DNA of 64,000 nucleotides from Luethyella okanaganae (GCF_042660285.1 NZ_JBHSTP010000002.1:434001-498000), one strand, 5' to 3'; positions 44,717-53,907 are shown, counted from the stretch's first letter. The notes: generated by a model from the letters alone, not told the origin. Made by a program: numbers and translations.

Positions 44717-46417
44717 TTATGCCTCTCGTGATGCGGTGGCGGGCGCAGCCGTGCGCGCCCGCTGGAGATCGGCGGCAAGGGACTTCGCCGCCGTATGTGC
44801 CTCGGTCGCGCTCTCGGCGGCCAAGGCGGCCTCTGCCAACGTCTTCGCGTCGTCGAGGGTGAAGCGCGCGAGGGACTCGCGCACGTCCGCGAGAGCGGAC
44901 GGAGACATGGACAGGCTTGTGGCTCCGAGCCCGACGAGCACGACGGCGAGCAGCGGATCGGCCGCGGCCTCGCCGCAGATACCAACGGGTTTGCCCGTGC
45001 TGCGGCCGGCGGCGCCGACCTCGGAGACGAGGCGGAGCACGGCGGGGTTCCAGGGGTCCTGGAAGCCGGCTACCGATCCCAGCAGCCGGTCGGCGGCCAG
45101 AGTGTACTGCGTGAGGTCGTTGGTGCCGATGGAGGCGAAGTCGGTGACGGAGAGCATCCGGTCTGCGAGCAGCGCGGCCGAGGGGACCTCGACCATGACC
45201 CCGGCCGTGCGGATGCCGAGTTCGTGCGCGAGCGCGGTGAAGTAGCGGGCCTCCTCGACCGTCGACACCATGGGCGCCATCACCCAGAGGTCGGTGTCAG
45301 AGGCCGCGTCGGCCGCCGCCAGCGCCGTGAGCTGCTCACGCAGGATCGTCTCCTTGGCGCGCAGTGCGCGCAGCCCGCGGCGCCCGAGGGCCGGATTCTC
45401 CTCCTCGGCGTCGGTGAGAAAGGCGAGGGGCTTGTCGGCGCCGGCATCGAGCACGCGTACGACGACCTTGCGACCGGGGAAGGCCCCGAGAAGGCGGGTG
45501 TACTGCTCCTGCTGCATCGTGACGGAGGGCGCCGTGGCCGCGTCGAGGAAGAGGAACTCGGTGCGGAAGAGACCGACGCCCTCGGCTCCGGCGCCGATCG
45601 CGGCGATCGCGCCGTCCGCCGAACCGAGGTTGGCGAGCAGGGGCACCGGAGTGCCGTCGGCGAGCCGCCCGGGTCCGGCCGGGGCCGCGGCGCGTGCCTG
45701 ACGTGCTGCGATGCGTTCCTCGGCGGCCGCGACGGCTGCGGCGGTGGGCTCGGTGACGACCACGCTGTTCTCGGCATCGACGATCACGAGATCGCCGTCG
45801 GCGAGGACGCCGGCGCCCGAGGTCCCCACGATTGCGGTTATCGACTTCTCCCGCGCGAGGATCGCAGTGTGCGAGGTCGGCCCGCCCTCGATCGTCACGA
45901 CGGCGAGCACCTGCCCGAGGTCGAGGAGAGCGGTGTCGGCGGGAGCGAGGTCGCGTGCGACGAGCACGAAAGGATGCCCGGGGTTCGGCACGCCTGGGGC
46001 GGGAAGCTTGAGAAGATGCGCGATGGCGCGTTGTGAGACGTCGTCGAGGTCGGCGGCGCGTTCGGCCATGTAGCCGCCGAGGCCGCTCAGGATCTCGCGA
46101 TAGGAGGCGAAGGCCTCGTACACGGCTCGCTCCGCGGTCTTACCCGTCGCCGTCGATGCATCGATGCGCTCGGCGATCGTCGGGTCCTCGGCGAACATCG
46201 CCTGCGCCTCGAGCACCTCGCGCGCGGCTCCACCCGCTCGTGCGCCGCGGTCCTGCAACTCGGCCGCCACGACGGAGAGTGCGGCGGAGGCCCGCTCGCG
46301 CTCGTGCTCGGCGGGCAGGTGGCTCTGCCGGTCGGTGGGAGCGGGCAGCGGCTCCGCCATCCGCACGACGGGTCCGATCGCGATGCCGGAGCCGATGCCG
46401 GCTCCATCGAATTCCAT
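44717..46417 (-). CDS. ptsI: PTS Enzyme I (phosphoenolpyruvate-protein phosphotransferase)
   Basis: A 566-residue enzyme. ATG 46417 (EFDGAGIGSGIAIGPVVRMA) is the family N-terminus; the much longer frame reaching 46984 overlaps the HPr gene out of frame and is rejected. The phospho-histidine is in GGPTSHTAILAREKSITA and the PEP-binding barrel has VRVLDAGADKPLAFL and IGTNDLTQYTLAADR. It lies 4 bp after HPr in the mannitol operon. Confidence 0.95.
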   Translation of the reverse strand: MEFDGAGIGSGIAIGPVVRMAEPLPAPTDRQSHLPAEHERERASAALSVVAAELQDRGARAGGAAREVLEAQAMFAEDPTIAERIDASTATGKTAERAVYEAFASYREILSGLGGYMAERAADLDDVSQRAIAHLLKLPAPGVPNPGHPFVLVARDLAPADTALLDLGQVLAVVTIEGGPTSHTAILAREKSITAIVGTSGAGVLADGDLVIVDAENSVVVTEPTAAAVAAAEERIAARQARAAAPAGPGRLADGTPVPLLANLGSADGAIAAIGAGAEGVGLFRTEFLFLDAATAPSVTMQQEQYTRLLGAFPGRKVVVRVLDAGADKPLAFLTDAEEENPALGRRGLRALRAKETILREQLTALAAADAASDTDLWVMAPMVSTVEEARYFTALAHELGIRTAGVMVEVPSAALLADRMLSVTDFASIGTNDLTQYTLAADRLLGSVAGFQDPWNPAVLRLVSEVGAAGRSTGKPVGICGEAAADPLLAVVLVGLGATSLSMSPSALADVRESLARFTLDDAKTLAEAALAAESATEAHTAAKSLAADLQRARTAAPATASREA

Positions 46418-46421
46418 GGGA

Positions 46422-46685
46422 CTAGGCGTCGTGGTCGGCGACGAGCAGAGCTTCGAGACGGTCGAGCACGCCCGTGTCGGCGCTTTCGGTCGTGAGGGTG
46501 ACCTCGTCGCCGTGATCGATTCCGAGGGCGATGACCGCGAGGATGCTCGCCGCATTGACGGCGGCGCCGTCGCCCTTGGCGATGGTGACCGGCACGCCGA
46601 CGGCGGAGACCTCCTGCGTGAACAGCTTGGCCGGCCGGGCGTGCAGGCCGTGAGCGGATCCGATGCGGATGGTGCGTTCTGCCAT
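46422..46685 (-). CDS. ptsH: HPr phosphocarrier protein
   Basis: An 87-residue HPr. H15 in GSAHGLHARPAKLF is the phosphorylation site from Enzyme I, and the regulatory serine region is NAASILAVIALGI (S47 here), the usual serine site of Gram-positive HPr. It feeds EIIA of the same operon. Confidence 0.95.
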   Translation of the reverse strand: MAERTIRIGSAHGLHARPAKLFTQEVSAVGVPVTIAKGDGAAVNAASILAVIALGIDHGDEVTLTTESADTGVLDRLEALLVADHDA

Positions 46686-46695
46686 GAGAGCTTCC

Positions 46696-47001
46696 TTACT
46701 GTGTTGCCTGGGCGGCGGACAGGGCGAGGTCGAGGGCCGCGTCGCCGGAGACGGCCGTGAAAGCCGAATCCGGGAGCGCGACGACCGGAACGGAACCAGC
46801 CGACGGCCGGATGTCCTCGATGCGCGCGGCGAGATGGGATCCGACGAGGATCACGTCGGCGCCGGGGATGAGGGAACCGAGGAGCGCCTCGCTGCTCGGC
46901 GTGACGGTGATTGTGATCGCGCGTCGTGCGGCACTGCGCAGGATGCGCTGGGCCACGAACGTGCTCGACGCGCCGGCGCCGCACACCACCAGGATCCTCA
47001 T
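46696..47001 (-). CDS. Stand-alone PTS IIB-like protein
   Basis: A 101-residue protein opening MRILVVCGAGASSTFVAQRI, the P-loop-like CGAGASS motif with active cysteine C8 of cellobiose/lactose IIB domains. Its start is at 47001, the first family-like methionine. It is the first gene of the mannitol operon although the mannitol EIICB already has its own IIB domain, so this extra IIB has no matching IIC here. A regulatory relay to the MtlR-like activator is possible. Confidence 0.82.
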   Translation of the reverse strand: MRILVVCGAGASSTFVAQRILRSAARRAITITVTPSSEALLGSLIPGADVILVGSHLAARIEDIRPSAGSVPVVALPDSAFTAVSGDAALDLALSAAQATQ

Positions 47002-47179
47002 CGCTCCGTCTTCCCTCTGTCGTTCGCTACCATTGTTCGCCGACTTCCGCCGGGACGCCACCACGCCCTCTTCCGCACCCCCCGGAAATCTCTTCCGGTA
47101 ACGCCACGGCCTGGCCAGAAGATGATTGACTCTATTCCCAGAGAGGCGCTTTCACCCCCGAGAGCGTCCGGGAGCCCCA

Positions 47180-49087
47180 GTGAATGAACGACAAGCACGC
47201 CTGCTGGATGCGCTCGCGCACGCCGACGGCTGGCTGACCGCCGGCGAGCTCTCCGCCGAACTCGGGGTGACCGGTCGCAGCGTGCGGAGCTACGTCACGA
47301 CGCTCAAACGCGAGGCAGAAGACGTTCCGCTCATCGAATCGGGACCGAACGGCTATCGCATTCACCGCGACGGCTATGTGCGCTTCCTCACAAGCGCGAA
47401 TCACGGCGACGACGGTCCACGCGAGCGTGCCGGGCGCGTCTTGCGCCGCCTCATCGACGCCGACGAAGGACTCGACGTGTTCGAACTCGCGGAGGCATCG
47501 CGCATCAGCGAGTCCACCGTGGAAGCCGATCTGGCGCGGGTGCGTGCGCGTCTGCGCGGCACGGGGCTCGCCCTCGCCCGGGCGGGCAATCGGGTCACGC
47601 TCACCGGCCCTGAGACGACCAGGCGCAGGCTTCTGAGCTCCATGTTCCGCGAGGAGTCCTCCCGCGGCATGCTCGAATCGCGCGAGATCGAGCGGGAGTT
47701 CCCTGTCGACAGTGTGAGCGCGTTCAAGACCGCTCTGCTTTCGGAGTTCGAGCGTCGTGGCGACTACGTCAACGAGTTCGGCTTGAGCAACGTCCTGCTG
47801 CATGTGGTGATCGCGGTCGACCGGGTCTCGCGCAATCACGCGCTCGCCGGCGGCGACGAGGTGGCCCACGACGGAGTTGGCCTGCGCGAGATGCTCGACC
47901 TCCTGGTGCGCTCGCACTTCGGCATCGCCATCGGAACGGCCGACCTCGACCACCTCTCCTTCCTCTTCGCCACCCGGGTCCTCACCGCTGGCGCTGATGC
48001 GTCGTCGGCCGCCGACATCGACAGCTCTCTGCACGCCTCCGATCTCGCGCTCGTGCGGCGCATCGTCGCCCAAGCCGCAGAAGAGTACCTCGTCGAGCTC
48101 GGCGACGAGGACTTCCTCGTGCGGCTCGCCCTGCATGTGCGCAACCTTGTGGCCAGGGCGCAGGACAACGCCTTCTCGCGCAATCCGCTCACCCGGTCGA
48201 TCAAGTCGGCCTATCCGATGACGTACGAGGTGGCCGTCTACATCGCCCGGGAGCTCCAGCGTCACGCCCGCATCGTGGTGAACGACGACGAGATCGCCTA
48301 CATCGCCATGCACGTGGGGGCGCAGCTCGAACAGCGGCGCACGAGCGAGGCGGTCATCGAAGCATCCGTGGTATCGCCCAGCTACCACGACCTGCATCTG
48401 CAGTTGCTGCGGCGCATCGAGCAGGAGTTCGCCTCGGAGCTCACCGTGCTCGAGGTGTCGACGCGCAGCGACCCCGTATGGGACGCACTGCCGGGGGAAC
48501 TCGTGGTGTCGACGATCGAACCCCCGATCCCGGCCGAACGGATTGTCGTCGTCCAGCCTTTCCTCACAGACGCGAACGTGCGTCGGCTGCGCACAGCGAT
48601 CGAGCGGGCGCGGCGGCAACGGCGGCGCGCCCGACTGGTGGCCGAGCTGCTGCGCTACTTCGACGCCTCACTCTTCTTGCGCAATGTGCAGGCTCGAGAC
48701 GAGGAGGGCATGATCCGCATGCTAGGCGCACGACTGGTCGGGTCTGGCGTCGTCGACGGGTCCTATGTGGAGGGGGCCATCGAACGCGAACGGATGTCGT
48801 CGACCGCGTTCGCCGACGGTCTCGCCGTTCCGCACGCGATGTCGATGAGCGCCCGCCGCACCTCGATCGCCATCGTCGTGAACGAGACGCCGATGGATTG
48901 GAGCGGCACCCGCGTGAACCTGGTCGCATTCATCGCGTTCAGCGAGAGCGGGCGCGCGCGGTTCCAATCGTTCTTCGACCAGTTCGTCGAGGTGCTCTCG
49001 GAGCCGGAGGCCATGCAGCGCATCGTCAAGAACGCCGTCGACTTTCCCAGTTTCCTCGATGAACTGGCCCAGGTGATGGATGACTGA
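47180..49087 (+). CDS. mtlR: PRD-containing PTS-regulated activator (MtlR/BglG type)
   Basis: About 635 residues from GTG 47180. Two N-terminal helix-turn-helix units (LAHADGWLTAGELSAELGVT and SRISESTVEADL-type) are followed by two PRD domains (SNVLLHVVIAVDRVSRNHAL; NDDEIAYIAMHVGAQLEQRR), a IIB-like region, and a C-terminal EIIA-2 domain with ADGLAVPHAMSM carrying the phosphorylated histidine. PTS phosphorylation of the PRDs should switch DNA binding according to mannitol supply. It is divergent from the operon at 47001, with a 178-bp control region between. Confidence 0.92.
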   Translation: MNERQARLLDALAHADGWLTAGELSAELGVTGRSVRSYVTTLKREAEDVPLIESGPNGYRIHRDGYVRFLTSANHGDDGPRERAGRVLRRLIDADEGLDVFELAEASRISESTVEADLARVRARLRGTGLALARAGNRVTLTGPETTRRRLLSSMFREESSRGMLESREIEREFPVDSVSAFKTALLSEFERRGDYVNEFGLSNVLLHVVIAVDRVSRNHALAGGDEVAHDGVGLREMLDLLVRSHFGIAIGTADLDHLSFLFATRVLTAGADASSAADIDSSLHASDLALVRRIVAQAAEEYLVELGDEDFLVRLALHVRNLVARAQDNAFSRNPLTRSIKSAYPMTYEVAVYIARELQRHARIVVNDDEIAYIAMHVGAQLEQRRTSEAVIEASVVSPSYHDLHLQLLRRIEQEFASELTVLEVSTRSDPVWDALPGELVVSTIEPPIPAERIVVVQPFLTDANVRRLRTAIERARRQRRRARLVAELLRYFDASLFLRNVQARDEEGMIRMLGARLVGSGVVDGSYVEGAIERERMSSTAFADGLAVPHAMSMSARRTSIAIVVNETPMDWSGTRVNLVAFIAFSESGRARFQSFFDQFVEVLSEPEAMQRIVKNAVDFPSFLDELAQVMDD

Positions 49088-49154
49088 AGGATCGGGGATT
49101 CCCATCGCCCGAAACGATGGAGGACTGTTCGCGCGAGCGACGTAGGCTTGACGG

Positions 49155-50153
49155 GTGATTGATACGTCGAGCCCCCTGGTGCGCCCCCGCCGTCTGCGAT
49201 CCACACCCGCGATGCGCCGCCTCACGAGCGAGACCCGGCTGAACCCTGCCGAACTCGTGCTGCCGCTCTTCGTGCGCGAGGGCACGAGTGAGGCGCTGCC
49301 GATCACGTCCATGCCGGGCGTCGTGCAGCACGGCCTCGACAGCGTGCGCCGTGCCGTGACGGACGCCGCGTCGGCGGGCGTCGGCGGCGTCATGCTCTTT
49401 GGCGTGCCCGAGAGTCGCGATGCGATCGGATCGGGTGCGACCGACCCCGACGGCATCCTCAACGCGGCGACCCGCGTGGTCGCAGAGGAGGTCGGTGGTG
49501 CGCTCGTCGTGCAGACCGATCTGTGCCTCGACGAGTTCACCGACCACGGGCACTGCGGCGTGCTGGACGCGCTCGGCCGGGTCGACAACGATGCCACGCT
49601 CGAGCGCTACCGCGAGATGGCGCTCGTGCAGGCGGCATCCGGTTCGCAACTGCTCGGGCTCTCTGGAATGATGGACGGCCAGGTCGCCGCGGTGCGCGAG
49701 GCGCTCGACGGCGCCGGGTTCATCGACACGACCGTGCTCGCCTACTCGGCCAAGTACGCCTCCGCGTTCTACGGGCCGTTCCGTGACGCCGTCGAGTCGA
49801 CCCTCGTCGGTGACCGCCGCAGCTACCAGCTCAATCCGGGCAACCGCCGCGAAGGCCTGCATGAAGCCCTCGTCGACATCGAGGAGGGGGCTGACATCGT
49901 TATGGTCAAGCCGGCCGGCGGCTATCTCGATGTGCTCGCCGATGTCGCCGCCGTGAGTGATATTCCGGTCTGGGCATATCAGGTCTCCGGGGAATATGCC
50001 ATGGTCGAGGCCGCCGCCGCGAACGGGTGGATCGATCGCAAGAGGGCGGTCCACGAGTCGGTCACCGGCATCCGTCGTGCCGGTGCGGATGTCGTGCTCA
50101 GCTACTGGGCTGTCGAACTCGCCGGGTGGCTCAATCGAGGGGACTTCGCGTGA
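49155..50153 (+). CDS. hemB: Delta-aminolevulinic acid dehydratase
   Basis: A 332-residue porphobilinogen synthase starting at GTG 49155. LNPAELVLPLFVREGTSEAL is the N-terminal motif; LVVQTDLCLDEFTDHGHCGV is the metal-site segment with cysteines; AYSAKYASAFYGPFRDAV and IVMVKPAGGYLDV hold the two Schiff-base lysines. Its stop is overlapped by the hemL start. It resumes the heme cluster after the mannitol insertion. Confidence 0.96.
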   Translation: MIDTSSPLVRPRRLRSTPAMRRLTSETRLNPAELVLPLFVREGTSEALPITSMPGVVQHGLDSVRRAVTDAASAGVGGVMLFGVPESRDAIGSGATDPDGILNAATRVVAEEVGGALVVQTDLCLDEFTDHGHCGVLDALGRVDNDATLERYREMALVQAASGSQLLGLSGMMDGQVAAVREALDGAGFIDTTVLAYSAKYASAFYGPFRDAVESTLVGDRRSYQLNPGNRREGLHEALVDIEEGADIVMVKPAGGYLDVLADVAAVSDIPVWAYQVSGEYAMVEAAAANGWIDRKRAVHESVTGIRRAGADVVLSYWAVELAGWLNRGDFA

Positions 50154-51514
50154 TCGTCGACGATGCCGCCACCAGCAGCTCTACCGGCAGCTCTACCGTC
50201 GGCAACGAGGCGCTCTTCGAGCGTGCCCAGGCCGCGATCCCCGGCGGTGTGAACTCACCCGTCCGGGCATTCCGTTCCGTCGGAGGGACGCCGCTCTTTC
50301 TCGTCGAGGCGCACGGCGCGTACGTCACCGACTCGACCGGACGCGAGTACGTCGACCTCGTGGCGAGCTGGGGGCCCGCGATCCTCGGCCACGCCCACCC
50401 TGCCGTCGTGCGAGCAGTGCAGGATGCGGCGGCTCGTGGCCTCTCCTTCGGCGCCAGCACGCCGATCGAGACGGAGCTCGCCGAGCTCATCGAGGAACGC
50501 GTGGCTCCCGTCGACAAAGTGCGTCTCGTCTCGACCGGGACCGAAGCGACCATGACAGCCATCCGGCTGGCACGGGGGTTCACCGGCCGAGAGTTGCTCG
50601 TGAAGTTCGCCGGGCACTACCACGGTCACTCCGACGGGCTGCTCGCCGAAGCCGGTTCCGGTCTCGCGACGCTCGCCCTCCCCGGTTCGGCCGGTGTCAC
50701 CGCGGCGACCGCGGCGCAGACTCTGGTGCTCCCGTATAACGATCTCGATGCCGTTCGAGCTGCTTTCGCCCGGCACGAAGGGCGCATCGCGGCCGTCATC
50801 ACCGAGGCCGCCGCCGCGAACATGGGCGTCGTCGCCCCCGTTCACGGTTTCAACGCCGCCCTCGCCGCGATCGCACACGAGAACGGGGCGCTCCTCATCA
50901 TGGACGAAGTGCTCACCGGTTTTCGGGTGGGGCGCTCCGGCTACTGGGGGCTTGAGAACTTCGGCGCGATGGAGAGCTACGCTCCCGACCTGTTCACCTT
51001 CGGCAAGGTCATCGGTGGAGGGCTGCCGGTCGCGGCACTCGGCGGTCGGGCTGCTGTGATGGACCGTCTTGCGCCCCTCGGTCCCGTCTACCAGGCGGGC
51101 ACGCTCTCGGGAAACCCCGTCGCCGTCGCGGCCGGCCTCACCACGCTTCGCCTCGCGAACGACGCCGTCTACGCCGCGCTCGACGCGACGAGTCTCATCA
51201 TCTCGGAGGCGGTCTCCGCCGCGCTCTCGGCCGAAGGGGTCGCACACCATGTGCAGCGCGCGGGCAATCTGTTCAGCTTCGTCTTCGGCGATGGCGTCGC
51301 GGAGGGAGTGCGAGACTACGATGAGGTGCGGCGACAGGAGGCGTTCCGTTATGCGCCGTTCTTTCACGCGATGCTCGATGCGGGCGTCTCCCTCCCGCCC
51401 TCGGTCTTCGAGGCCTGGTTCGTCACGGCAGCGCACGACGAGCGGGCGATCGGGCGCATCATCGACGCCGTGCCGGCCGCCGCGCGGGCTGCGGCATCAG
51501 CCCGCCCCGCCTGA
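50150..51514 (+). CDS. hemL: Glutamate-1-semialdehyde 2,1-aminomutase
   Basis: A 454-residue PLP enzyme making 5-aminolevulinate. GTG 50150 overlaps the hemB stop, with ALFERAQAAIPGGVNSPVRA as the family N-terminus. The PLP lysine is in PDLFTFGKVIGGGLPVAALG. GTEATMTAIRLARGFTGREL is the phosphate-binding segment. Completes the heme cluster; substrate comes from HemA. Confidence 0.96.
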   Translation: MIVDDAATSSSTGSSTVGNEALFERAQAAIPGGVNSPVRAFRSVGGTPLFLVEAHGAYVTDSTGREYVDLVASWGPAILGHAHPAVVRAVQDAAARGLSFGASTPIETELAELIEERVAPVDKVRLVSTGTEATMTAIRLARGFTGRELLVKFAGHYHGHSDGLLAEAGSGLATLALPGSAGVTAATAAQTLVLPYNDLDAVRAAFARHEGRIAAVITEAAAANMGVVAPVHGFNAALAAIAHENGALLIMDEVLTGFRVGRSGYWGLENFGAMESYAPDLFTFGKVIGGGLPVAALGGRAAVMDRLAPLGPVYQAGTLSGNPVAVAAGLTTLRLANDAVYAALDATSLIISEAVSAALSAEGVAHHVQRAGNLFSFVFGDGVAEGVRDYDEVRRQEAFRYAPFFHAMLDAGVSLPPSVFEAWFVTAAHDERAIGRIIDAVPAAARAAASARPA

Positions 51515-51675
51515 CGCGTTCGTCGCCACCGCCCACCTGATCCGGGTGCCGGCCTCGGGGACATGTCACCGGCCGGCCTCCCCCATTTCCTCCGAGTTCG
51601 CGGGATTTGCGCTTAGTTACTGCTTTGTGAGGTTTCGGCAAGGCGATTCTCGCTGGGAGTTGGCAGACTAGAGCC

Positions 51676-52044
51676 ATGGCTTCACTGCGCGTGCACTCCG
51701 ACAGGCTCGAGATCAAACTCACGCCGGCCGAGAAGGCGCTCGCGTTGCACAAGGACGACATCATCGTGCAACGCGAGAACATCCGCTCGGCGACGATCAC
51801 CGAGGACCCGTGGATCTGGATCCGCGGCATCCGTGCCCCAGGAACCCTGGTTCCGCTCGTCGTCGCGGCGGGAACCTGGAAGTTCCACGGAGGCAAAGAC
51901 TTCCTCGTCATCAAGGGAAAACGCCAGGCCGTGGTCATCGACATCGCCGATGAGGAGTTCGCACGCGTGATCGTGAGCACCAGTCACGCCGTGGACCTGA
52001 TCGATTCGCTCAAACTGGCTGGAATCGATTCGGCGACCTCATGA
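51676..52044 (+). CDS. Conserved hypothetical protein
   Basis: A 122-residue protein of unknown function with mixed alpha/beta content and no membrane helix (VPLVVAAGTWKFHGGKDFLV is the most hydrophobic stretch). Strand-rich sequence with a WIRGIRAPGT loop suggests a PH-like or beta-sandwich fold. It overlaps the DUF4190 gene by four bases, so it is likely co-transcribed with it. Confidence 0.8.
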   Translation: MASLRVHSDRLEIKLTPAEKALALHKDDIIVQRENIRSATITEDPWIWIRGIRAPGTLVPLVVAAGTWKFHGGKDFLVIKGKRQAVVIDIADEEFARVIVSTSHAVDLIDSLKLAGIDSATS

Positions 52045-52370
52045 GCGGTTTCAACGACTTTCCCGGGCAGGAGCCGGAGATCCGCGATCCGGACAGGCAC
52101 CTCACGGGCTTCGAGGCCGAGCCGCTGCCGACCGGAGCCGATCCGGGGCGCACCCTCGGCGTCGTCGGATTCGTGCTCGCAATCTTTTTCTCGGTCATCG
52201 GCTTGGTCGTGAGCATCATCGCCTACAACACGTCGAAGAAGGCGGGCTTCGGCAACGGCTGGGCCGTTGCCGGCATGATCGTCGGCGGCCTCGCGTTCGC
52301 GGTCACCCTCGTGCTCGGCATGTTCGCCATCATCGGCCTCTACCCGGCGGCCTCGAACACGGGCTACTGA
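52041..52370 (+). CDS. DUF4190-like small membrane protein
   Basis: A 109-residue protein. A polar N-terminus (SGFNDFPGQEPEIRDPDRHL) leads to two membrane helices (about residues 38-62 and 75-97) flanking an ASKK-type turn, TSKKAGFGNGWAVAG, which is the DUF4190 pattern. Coupled to the upstream gene. Function unknown. Confidence 0.82.
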   Translation: MSGFNDFPGQEPEIRDPDRHLTGFEAEPLPTGADPGRTLGVVGFVLAIFFSVIGLVVSIIAYNTSKKAGFGNGWAVAGMIVGGLAFAVTLVLGMFAIIGLYPAASNTGY

Positions 52371-52588
52371 TCCGGGAGCAACCGTCCGGGTTCCGGCGTC
52401 GATCGCGGTTGTCGCAGCCGCGGCATCCGCTCGGCTCTCAGCATCGATGCGCTGTACCACCGGAATGCGTATGGATGCTCGTGGGCTTGCATCGCCACGA
52501 CGGGTGACCACGCGCAGCCGGTTTCGTGTTCGGCGATGACCGCACCCTGCGCGTGGGCGGGCCGGATGAGCGCCTCCCGCCTGCCCAC
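52364..52588 (-). CDS. Doubtful 74-residue hypothetical
   Basis: A minus-strand frame just downstream of the split oxidoreductase fragment, starting at a GTG. Part of it (GCAWSPVVAMQAHEHPYAFR) has a normal composition, but no family, ribosome site or membrane feature is recognised. Possibly spurious. Confidence 0.25.
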   Translation of the reverse strand: MGRREALIRPAHAQGAVIAEHETGCAWSPVVAMQAHEHPYAFRWYSASMLRAERMPRLRQPRSTPEPGRLLPDQ

Positions 52589-52615
52589 CCCGCGTGGTCG
52601 CGCCCGGGCATCCGA

Positions 52616-52894
52616 TCAGCTCCGAACGTTCACGACGATCCGACCGCGCACCTCGCCGGCGAGGATCCGTTCGGCGGTGGCAGGCACCTCCGCAAGCGCG
52701 ATCTCCTCGGTCATGCCGTCGAGCAGATCCTGATCCAGCTCGTTGGACAGGCGGCGCCATGCCGAAACCCGTAGCGAGAGCGGTGCATCGACCGAGTTGA
52801 TGCCGAGCAGGCTTGTGCCCCGCAGGATGAACGGCATGACCGTCGTGGGCAGTTCGAAGCCGGCGACGAGCCCGCATGCGGCGACGGCACCGCC
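52616..52894 (-). pseudogene. C-terminal fragment of split AcuI/YhdH-type quinone oxidoreductase
   Basis: This fragment encodes GGAVAACGLVAGFELPTTVM and PFILRGTSLLGINSVDAPLS, then a tail ending EVRGRIVVNVRS, which is the C-terminal end of the MDR acrylyl-CoA reductase/YhdH family. The matching N-terminus is 4.8 kb away at 57677-58459, on the same strand and in the correct order; joining the two rebuilds the family sequence LAQLAY-GGAVAACGL without a gap. The open frame continues upstream to 52930 only because it runs into a piece of the 65-residue element gene (VVLHPVRQMRV). It should be non-functional. Confidence 0.9.
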
Positions 52895-52895
52895 G

Positions 52896-52939
52896 TCTAC
52901 GCGCATCTGTCTGACGGGATGCAGCACCACGACGTGCGC
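52896..52939 (+). repeat. Left 44-bp direct repeat (attachment-site-like)
   Basis: A perfect 44-bp copy of 56336-56379, starting TCTACGCGCATCTG and ending CACGACGTGCGC. Similarity extends a few more bases to the right with mismatches (AAGCTAG against GAGCTGG). In the right copy the sequence lies inside the 65-residue gene at 56254-56451; here only that gene's middle is present, fused to the oxidoreductase C-terminal fragment. Consistent with an attachment-site duplication or with homologous duplication. Confidence 0.95.
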
Positions 52940-52985
52940 AAGCTAGGGGATGATGCTGAGGAGGTCGCGGTCTAGAACGTGATGC

Positions 52986-53354
52986 TCATGTTGTTGCTCG
53001 GGTTCGTCGGGCCAGTTCGCAGATTCCCCACGTCGCGAGTGTTGTCACCAATCCCCCGAGACCGCCCACGATAAGCGCGATACCACCGAAAATTTTGATG
53101 CCGGCAGCGTCGCTGAAAAGGGCTGCTTGGGGGTCTGGTGTGACCGGCCAGAAGAACAGAACCACTAGCCCGGCAAGGGCCAGGAGCAATGAGAGGCTCC
53201 CCGCCCCGATTGTGAATTGCCAGCTCACGAATCGGGAGCGGAGAACAGCCCATGCCACACCCCACAGCGCTGCAATCAGGACGCTCGGCCCGATGACTGT
53301 TGCGATGATCGCAACGATGGGCCAGACGCCGGAGTAGTTCGACACGAGGAACAT
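52986..53354 (-). CDS. Small integral membrane protein, unknown
   Basis: A 122-residue protein from ATG 53354 (AGGTGAGA upstream). Four hydrophobic helices are visible (about residues 10-33, 46-64, 77-93, 96-112), with no conserved motif that I recognise; a GGIALIVGGLGGLVTTL glycine-rich helix is notable. It lies in the nested segment 21 bp downstream of the frameshifted secreted protein and on the same strand, so the two may form one unit. Confidence 0.65.
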   Translation of the reverse strand: MFLVSNYSGVWPIVAIIATVIGPSVLIAALWGVAWAVLRSRFVSWQFTIGAGSLSLLLALAGLVVLFFWPVTPDPQAALFSDAAGIKIFGGIALIVGGLGGLVTTLATWGICELARRTRATT

Positions 53355-53374
53355 TCTCACCTAGTGGTGCCAGC

Positions 53375-53907
53375 TCATCCCTGAGCGTTGGCCTTCGCGA
53401 CCAGGACGTCGCGGAAGGCTTGGGCGAGTCCGTTGACCACGTTGGTGGGGATCTGCTCAGTAGGGCCGAAGCCCTGGCTGACCATGATCGCTCTCCGGAA
53501 CGAATCGAACGCCGCATCGTCGTTCTGGGTGAAGACCTGGAGGGCGATGCTGTAGATCGAGGCACTGGTGCCGCCGAAGCGGGCGTTGATGACGTTGGAG
53601 TAACGGCGCCCCCAGGTGCCGTTGTTCGAGTAGTAGGGCTGGAATACGCCTGCGAGCGGGAGGGTTCCGTTCGCGCGGATGGTGAGGCCCATATTCATTC
53701 CGTCGACGTCTTGAATGAGGTCGTCGAGGCCGAAGGTGCTACCCAGTGTGGCGTCGGTTGTTCCGATCCATTTCTTCCACCGAAGGAAACAGTGGTCGAC
53801 GTCGAATCCGTACCGGCATCGGCCGCGAACGCGGCCGAGACCCCGATTCCGACCGATGAAACGACCAGAGCGCCCGCAAGCGCTAGGCCGACTGTTCTGA
53901 ATCTCAT
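53375..53907 (-). pseudogene. Frameshifted secreted protein of unknown family
   Basis: ATG 53907 follows GGAGTCAAAGC and encodes a clear signal peptide (MRFRTVGLALAGALVVSSVG then SAAFAADAG). The frame ends at 53695, but the -1 shifted frame continues naturally as RWKKWIGTTDATLGSTFGLD, DLIQDVDGMNMGLTIRANG and so on to 53375. Restoring one base near 53783-53790 gives a single protein of about 177 residues. Alternatively two overlapping genes are coupled at GAATGA (53698). The mature protein is non-membrane and has no recognised domain. Confidence 0.7.

Noticed and set aside
46418..46984. N-terminal extension of Enzyme I
   Set aside because: It overlaps HPr out of frame; the family N-terminus starts at 46417.
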